Assembly (NCBI GenBank): GCA_964455485.1
Contig: CAYVXT010000071.1
Coordinates: forward strand, 1-26,802
Source: CAYVXT01 sp964455485
GTDB lineage: Bacteria; Patescibacteriota; Minisyncoccia; Phycocordibacterales; WO2-35-19
DNA: 26,802 bases
Direction of reading: 5' to 3'
Shown: one piece after another, positions 22,919 to 26,802 of the stretch
Numbering within the stretch: position 1 is the first letter of the stretch
Layout: each line of letters begins with the position of its first letter
The notes under the pieces: generated by a model
What the model was told of the DNA's origin: nothing
The model's input: only the letters and a program-made list of their open reading frames with translations
Databases searched by the model: none
Made by a program: the position numbers and the translations under genes

Positions 22919-23905
22919 ATGATGGACTTTAAAAGAAGGTATGTACTACCAATGCTCACTGCCCTACTAAATCCCCGAGCCAAAGCCGACCAGAATGGTT
23001 TTCGCATTACAGCCTGGATGCACAGGAATGGGTGGCGGAAGGCATTGGAGTCGGTTGAAAAATTCACAAGACAAATCGCCGAAGTTTCCCCAATGTGGTA
23101 CGAGATTGGCGAAGATTTCAGAGTATCTCCTTTGTGGGGCTATTTTGTAGCAGACACCTCTCTTTTTTCCCAACTAGAAACGAGAGAAGTGATCCTTCGT
23201 CCGATTCTAACAAACGCGAACAGTGTATCGAAAGACCCCGATCGCGTTCTCAGAATGGCAAGAGACAGAGAGGCGAGAAAGGTTCACATCGAAAGCATCC
23301 TTACCATTGCCTCCCACCCCCTTTATCATGGGTTAGATCTGGACTACGAAGGAATCCGAGGGAAAGATCTTGAGCTCTTCGTAGACTTTGTTGAGGAGCT
23401 TACGATCCACCTTTGGGCTATGGAAAAGAGTTTGTCGATCGATATAGAGGTTCAGAGAGACAACGCCGTATTACCTCATTGGAAAAAGCTCGGTGCTCTT
23501 GCAGACAACATCCGTCTCATGGTTTACAGCGAACACACCGAGCGTACAGACCCTGGCCCAATCGCATCAATTGCTTGGAGTAAGGAGTATCTGGAACGAG
23601 CGGCTCAGGTGATTTCGGTACACAAACTCACCTATGGTATAGCCGTTTATGGCAGGTTATGGGGACCAAAAAACTACAGTGCCACATGGGAAGACCTTAC
23701 CAATTTTTCTGACGGAGCTGAAGTAGTGAGAGATAATGATCAAATCCCTCACTATGAAAAAGACGGGTCAGTAATTTGGTTTGAAGACGCACGAAGCGTA
23801 AAAGAAAAGATCATGATGGCAAAAAGCCTGAACATCAATTCATTCGCATTTTGGCGTCTTGGCGGCGAAGATCCCGACATATGGCAAATGCTCAAAGATT
23901 TTTAG
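22919..23905 (+). CDS. Glycoside hydrolase family 18-like protein
   Basis: GH18 enzymes cut beta-1,4 bonds next to N-acetylglucosamine (chitin, peptidoglycan). The catalytic strand reads HGLDLDYEG (about residues 137-145; proton donor Glu144, with Asp140 and Asp142), matching DGxxxDxE except for the first Asp. Further family landmarks are YGIAVYGRLWG (about 239-249) and FWRLGGEDPDIW (about 311-322), as in YaaH/SpoVL-like and deacetylase-linked GH18 domains. Residues 28-60 (FRITAWMHRNGWRKALESVEKF) form the first strand. I see no convincing signal peptide, which is odd for a wall enzyme. The gene is GC-rich (31 of 60 bases at 23221-23280, against 14 of 60 at 24121-24180) and has an SD, suggesting recent acquisition. 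Confidence 0.82.
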   Translation: MMDFKRRYVLPMLTALLNPRAKADQNGFRITAWMHRNGWRKALESVEKFTRQIAEVSPMWYEIGEDFRVSPLWGYFVADTSLFSQLETREVILRPILTNANSVSKDPDRVLRMARDREARKVHIESILTIASHPLYHGLDLDYEGIRGKDLELFVDFVEELTIHLWAMEKSLSIDIEVQRDNAVLPHWKKLGALADNIRLMVYSEHTERTDPGPIASIAWSKEYLERAAQVISVHKLTYGIAVYGRLWGPKNYSATWEDLTNFSDGAEVVRDNDQIPHYEKDGSVIWFEDARSVKEKIMMAKSLNINSFAFWRLGGEDPDIWQMLKDF

Positions 23906-23920
23906 AGGCTCCCCCTCCTG

Positions 23921-23933
23921 TGGTCTGAGACCA
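23921..23933. repeat. Short palindrome after the GH18 gene
   Basis: TGGTCT-G-AGACCA is a perfect 6-bp inverted repeat with a 1-nt centre. It lies 16 nt past the stop codon and 20 nt before the terminator stem. It is too tight to fold well as RNA and resembles a protein-binding or recombination site. Confidence 0.4.
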
Positions 23934-23953
23934 ATGTCCATTATACCCACTGC

Positions 23954-23986
23954 GAGCGAGTACCCTCTTGGCACTCGCTCTTTTTT
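23954..23986 (+). terminator. Intrinsic terminator of the GH18 gene
   Basis: A perfect 8-bp stem (GAGCGAGT 23954-23961 with 23973-23980) and 11-nt loop is followed by TTTTTT. It lies between the convergent GH18 and dinB genes; the minus-strand side has no U-run. Confidence 0.9.
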
Positions 23987-23987
23987 A

Positions 23988-25250
23988 TTAACAAACTTCG
24001 CCTAAGTAAGGGAATGGTAAACCAGAAATATAACTTTCATTTTTATGGTCATTAGCATAACTTTCACTTCTTCGATAATTAGAACGCAAACTTGAGGCCA
24101 AACATATTACATTTTCTCCAAATTTACTTCTTATATCATCAACTGATTTTATATATTCATCTACACCATATAACTTTTGGCGCTCACCAAACAAGTCTGC
24201 TTGCATAAATTTTTCAGGAAAAAGTTCATAAAGAGTAATACCCGTAGTCCTATAAAAAACTTTGTGTTTAAACAACTCATCAAAAACACTCCTTATGGAC
24301 CTCATTATTGCCACAGGATTATTTGTAGGATAAGACAATTCTATTTCACAACCCTTTCTTTTAAAATCTGCTTGCTTTAAAAATATCCAGGCCTTTTTAG
24401 CCACCTGACCTTCACTTCTTAAGTGTGAACACACTGTTTCTACATTTTTCGAAAGCTCAGAAAATATCATTACCTTATCAGACGATGAAGGGAAGCTTCG
24501 TGTAGTTTGGAGTGATTTAGATTGATGTTTACCTCCCATATGTACTTCAAATACCCTCTCCCCATTTAGCTCGTGCCAAATATCTTTAAACGGCTCGGCA
24601 AAACCATCTATAAAACTTTTGTCCTTTTCTGAAAAATCTAAGGCTGTTTTTATACCCTTCATGTTAAGTTTAAAAGCAGTTCTAAAGCCAATACCCCAAA
24701 TCGAATCAATTTTAGCTTCAGCTAAATATTTTTTCCTATCACACTCTTTAATAAAAGTTTTCCCATTAGGTTTATTAGATTTCGACGCCACTTTTGCAAG
24801 CACTTTGGTATCCGCAAGCCCAAACGAATAAGTGATCCCGATTCTTTTTTGCACTTCCGTTTTTATAATATCTAAAAAACTTTCTAGCCCTCCATATTTT
24901 ATAGAATCTTTTTCTCTTAAAATAGCGAAGCATTCATCTATGCTATACCTCTCTACAGTAGGTGAAAATTTAGAAAGTATTGCACTTAGTTTATCTCTAT
25001 ACATTTCATACAATTCAAAATGTGTAGGCAAAACAACAACAGAAGGAAACCGCTTTTTGACTTGAAATATCGGCATTCCTCTTTTTACCCCAAGAGCTTT
25101 AGCCTCATATGTTGCAGCGGTTACGATACTTCGCTCAGTTCCTACTACTACAGGCTTATCACGCAAATGGGGATATTGGGCGCGCTCTACCGAAGCAAAG
25201 AAACCATCACCATCTACATGCAATATTTTTTCGCTCGTTTTTTTGGACAT
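23988..25250 (-). CDS. dinB: Y-family translesion DNA polymerase (Pol IV/UmuC type)
   Basis: This error-prone polymerase bypasses DNA lesions. Catalytic carboxylates are in HVDGDGFF (Asp13, Asp15) and SIDE (Asp105, Glu106). The thumb helix-hairpin-helix (IDSIWGIGFRTAFKLNMKGI, about 181-200) and little-finger domain follow. A clamp-binding motif QADLF lies at 350-354, before a C-terminal tail ending LPFPYLGEVC, as in UmuC-like proteins. The length of 420 is UmuC-like. It starts 2 nt after lexA, so it is in an SOS operon. The lexA-dinB pair recalls umuDC, but the partner here is a full-length LexA with a DNA-binding domain. Confidence 0.92.
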   Translation of the reverse strand: MSKKTSEKILHVDGDGFFASVERAQYPHLRDKPVVVGTERSIVTAATYEAKALGVKRGMPIFQVKKRFPSVVVLPTHFELYEMYRDKLSAILSKFSPTVERYSIDECFAILREKDSIKYGGLESFLDIIKTEVQKRIGITYSFGLADTKVLAKVASKSNKPNGKTFIKECDRKKYLAEAKIDSIWGIGFRTAFKLNMKGIKTALDFSEKDKSFIDGFAEPFKDIWHELNGERVFEVHMGGKHQSKSLQTTRSFPSSSDKVMIFSELSKNVETVCSHLRSEGQVAKKAWIFLKQADFKRKGCEIELSYPTNNPVAIMRSIRSVFDELFKHKVFYRTTGITLYELFPEKFMQADLFGERQKLYGVDEYIKSVDDIRSKFGENVICLASSLRSNYRRSESYANDHKNESYISGLPFPYLGEVC

Positions 25251-25252
25251 AC

Positions 25253-25858
25253 TTAGAAATACTTTCTTATAACAGCAGTGACAACGGCCGAAATGCGCAA
25301 TTCTTCCTTAGGATAAATTGGCTTGTACTTTTTATTTGCTGGTTCCAAATAAACTCCCAATTTTCCTTTTCGCAAATATTTGATAGTCCAAGCACCATCC
25401 ACTTCAGCTACTACTATTTTCCCTGGCTTTGCATCATTTGTCCTTTCAACTAAAACCATGTCCCCTTCACGTATACCAGCATCATACATCGAATCTCCTT
25501 TCACTTTGAGCATGAAGGTTGCTTCCCTGTCTCGTACCAAATATTCATCTAATGTGGTCCTATCGAGTTCATCCTCATTTGCAGGAGTGGGGAAACCAGC
25601 TTCAACCAAACCCAAGAGCTTTATAGATTCGTTTTCATTTTGGTTATTAAAATAAACACCTGGCACTAAAATTCCTGTGCTACTTTTCCGCAAAAATTTT
25701 TCATCAATTAACTTTTGTATTACTTTAAAGGCTCCAGCTTTTGACTTCATGCCGAATATCCTCGCTACTTCTTTATAGCTAGGCATCCTCCCCTCTTTTT
25801 TATAAAAATTTTTTAGAGCCTGTATTTGTAATTTAGTTTTGGGTGTAGACTGCTTCAT
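25253..25858 (-). CDS. lexA: LexA-type SOS repressor
   Basis: LexA represses DNA-damage genes and cleaves itself when RecA filaments form. The N-terminal winged helix-turn-helix spans about residues 8-65 (PSYKEVARIFGMKSKAGAFKVIQKL). The peptidase S24 domain has the Ala87-Gly88 cleavage site in GLVEAGFP, nucleophile Ser123 in GDSM, and Lys160 in WTIKYL, so the catalytic dyad is intact. The length of 201 is normal for LexA. Unlike UmuD it keeps the DNA-binding part. Its promoter contains a LexA-box-like palindrome, indicating autoregulation together with dinB. Confidence 0.94.
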   Translation of the reverse strand: MKQSTPKTKLQIQALKNFYKKEGRMPSYKEVARIFGMKSKAGAFKVIQKLIDEKFLRKSSTGILVPGVYFNNQNENESIKLLGLVEAGFPTPANEDELDRTTLDEYLVRDREATFMLKVKGDSMYDAGIREGDMVLVERTNDAKPGKIVVAEVDGAWTIKYLRKGKLGVYLEPANKKYKPIYPKEELRISAVVTAVIRKYF

Positions 25859-25864
25859 GCCACT

Positions 25865-25894
25865 ATTATAGCAAACGATCGTTCGCTAAAGCAA
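25865..25894 (-). promoter_or_regulatory. Promoter of lexA-dinB, probably leaderless
   Basis: On the minus strand, TTGCTT (25889-25894), an 18-nt spacer and TATAAT (25865-25870) are present. The -10 ends 6 nt before the lexA ATG. The spacer is occupied by the LexA box. Confidence 0.7.
25872..25885 (-). promoter_or_regulatory. lexA: LexA operator (SOS box)
   Basis: The minus strand reads CGAAC-GATC-GTTTG, one base from the Gram-positive/DinR-type palindrome CGAAC-N4-GTTCG. It lies between the -35 and -10 of lexA, the classic autorepression position. Confidence 0.75.
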
Positions 25895-25905
25895 CCACTG
25901 ATAGA

Positions 25906-26352
25906 TTAAACACCCATTTTTACCAAAGCATAGGCCAAACAAAACAAACTACTCCACCAAAATATATCGGAAATGATGAGGGAAACTGTTATCTTTTTCT
26001 GCCAAGAGGGGGGCAGCAACTCTGAAGCCTTGCCCTGTTTTTCTCTTTCTAAAAGTTTTGGGCTTAATATAAAACTAAGGAAACAACCATTTAATATCAA
26101 TATAATAATACTTGCTATGTTATATGTTTCTACCCAACCAAAATCCACTTTTTTAAAAAAGATTGAACTACCGATTATTACCAAAAAAATTCCTACCCAT
26201 ATAAGAGGTTTAGTTACTTTGTGAGCTCGAATAGTTGTTTCAGTCCAATATTCGGATTTCCTTCCCAAAAATCCCAACATATCAATTACAGTTACCGCTC
26301 CAAGCCCAACCACAAATCCTGACAACAAAATAAAGAGTGAAAAAATTATCAT
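25906..26352 (-). CDS. Four-helix membrane protein, unknown function
   Basis: The 148-residue protein has four hydrophobic segments (about residues 2-26, 48-66, 79-96 and 122-143). The soluble stretches are short: GRKSEYWTETTIRAHKVTK between helices 1 and 2, and a charged loop (SPKLLEREKQGKASELLPPSWQKK) between helices 3 and 4. His44 and several Trp/Tyr near the membrane border are notable, but I see no known motif and do not recognise the family. It starts 10 nt after the upstream gene's stop, so both are probably cotranscribed. It ends just before the lexA promoter with no terminator visible. Confidence 0.75.
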   Translation of the reverse strand: MIIFSLFILLSGFVVGLGAVTVIDMLGFLGRKSEYWTETTIRAHKVTKPLIWVGIFLVIIGSSIFFKKVDFGWVETYNIASIIILILNGCFLSFILSPKLLEREKQGKASELLPPSWQKKITVSLIISDIFWWSSLFCLAYALVKMGV

Positions 26353-26362
26353 TTTTATTTAA

Positions 26363-26802
26363 TTAAACTTTTCGTGAATCATAAGCCCAATGTAAAAGGG
26401 CCTGCCTTTGCCGCGGGCGGCACGACAAATCCCCTACCCTGCAATTTTTTACAATTTGAGATATATGCCTAGCAATAGCTTTCCATCTTTTTATTTGTCT
26501 TGCATCCTCTTTTGGAATTCGCCTTCCTAAATAGTATTTACAATACCACTCAAACCAACCGTGCGGATCTTCTTTATATATCCACCCCTTTTTCCTCCAT
26601 ACACTTAAAGGTTGGCTAGCATTTTCCTTGAAGAAATTTAACTCATCGTGTTTTTTGCCATCACTCGAAAGCTTCACCCCATTCCACCAATCTTTTGGAA
26701 TAAATTTTGGTTTTAGTCCTGGCACCAAAATAAAGTATGCCCCACCAAATACTCCTAATTTGAGCATTTGCTTTGGAGTAAGATCGGGTTTAAATCCTTC
26801 AT
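26363..26802 (-). CDS. Conserved protein of unknown function, start beyond window edge
   Basis: The reading frame stays open to the window end (codons EGFKPDLTPKQM precede the first internal Met at 26767), so the N-terminus is missing. The visible 146 residues are soluble and rich in Trp and aromatics: DLTPKQMLKLGVFGGAYF, ASQPLSVWRKKGWI, DPHGWFEWYCKYYLGRR, RQIKRWKAIARHISQI, and a C-terminal CRPRQRQALLHWAYDSRK. I recall very similar hypothetical proteins, with the same GVFGG...WFEWYCRYY...RQRQALLQWAYD spacing, scattered in bacteria, plants and fungi, but know no function. The C-terminus is intact. It is probably the first part of a transcript with the membrane protein downstream. Confidence 0.75.
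   Translation of the reverse strand, partial: EGFKPDLTPKQMLKLGVFGGAYFILVPGLKPKFIPKDWWNGVKLSSDGKKHDELNFFKENASQPLSVWRKKGWIYKEDPHGWFEWYCKYYLGRRIPKEDARQIKRWKAIARHISQIVKNCRVGDLSCRPRQRQALLHWAYDSRKV

Noticed and set aside
23095..23373. Second plus-strand frame inside the GH18 gene
   Set aside because: Long shadow frames are expected in this GC-richer gene; the product is low-complexity and Arg/Ser-rich with no family resemblance.
1..26802. tRNA or rRNA genes, CRISPR arrays, insertion sequences, prophage genes
   Set aside because: Intergenic gaps are short and none shows a cloverleaf with a TTC arm, a repeat-spacer pattern, transposase motifs or phage proteins.
1..26802. TGA recoding (genetic code 25)
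   Set aside because: TGA ends rsmH, def and frr at the expected family lengths, and coding frames need no in-frame TGA.

Overview
The window looks like a chromosomal segment of a Patescibacteria (Candidate Phyla Radiation) bacterium, most likely of the Parcubacteria side. This is inferred from the compact AT-rich layout, the near absence of Shine-Dalgarno sequences, the peptidoglycan-binding-domain surface protein, the short or degenerate versions of PriA, HolB, MurF and MreD, and a prolyl-tRNA synthetase without its editing domain. TGA is used as a stop (rsmH, def, frr), so the TGA=Gly code of Gracilibacteria does not apply.

Layout. 102-1394: secreted peptidoglycan-binding, coiled-coil repeat protein (-). 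1483-1603: candidate structured small RNA (-) with its own promoter and terminator. 1655-5135: mini division cluster mraZ-rsmH-ftsL-ftsI (-), with a phased array of MraZ boxes upstream of mraZ. 5305-7422: greA-lysS (-). 7431-12613: elongation cluster mreB-mreC-mreD-mrdA-murF (-). 12613-13929: proS (-). 13957-14200: small membrane protein (+). 14203-17555: second mreB, then holB-like, frr and rseP (-). 17603-21083: priA-like, def, fmt (+). 21101-21537: ribosome hibernation factor (-). 21539-22833: mscL-vanY (-). 22919-23986: GC-rich GH18 glycosidase gene (+). 23988-25894: SOS operon lexA-dinB (-) with a LexA box in its promoter. 25906-26802: two genes of unknown function (-), the last one cut by the window edge.

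The dominant theme is building and remodelling the cell wall: MraZ/RsmH/FtsL/FtsI for septation; MreBCD/PBP2/MurF plus a second MreB for elongation; VanY and GH18 for hydrolysis; a PG-binding surface protein. Translation genes (lysS, proS, frr, def, fmt, hpf) and replication/repair genes (priA, holB, dinB, lexA, greA) are interleaved with them.

The most notable non-gene observations are: (1) a roughly 120-nt structured RNA candidate with a CCUCCU apical loop; (2) -10 elements placed only 6-10 nt before start codons at nine genes, implying leaderless transcription; (3) a PriA homologue whose ATPase motifs are gone but whose zinc-binding cysteines remain; (4) two GC-rich + strand single genes, one with a rare SD, that look like later arrivals.
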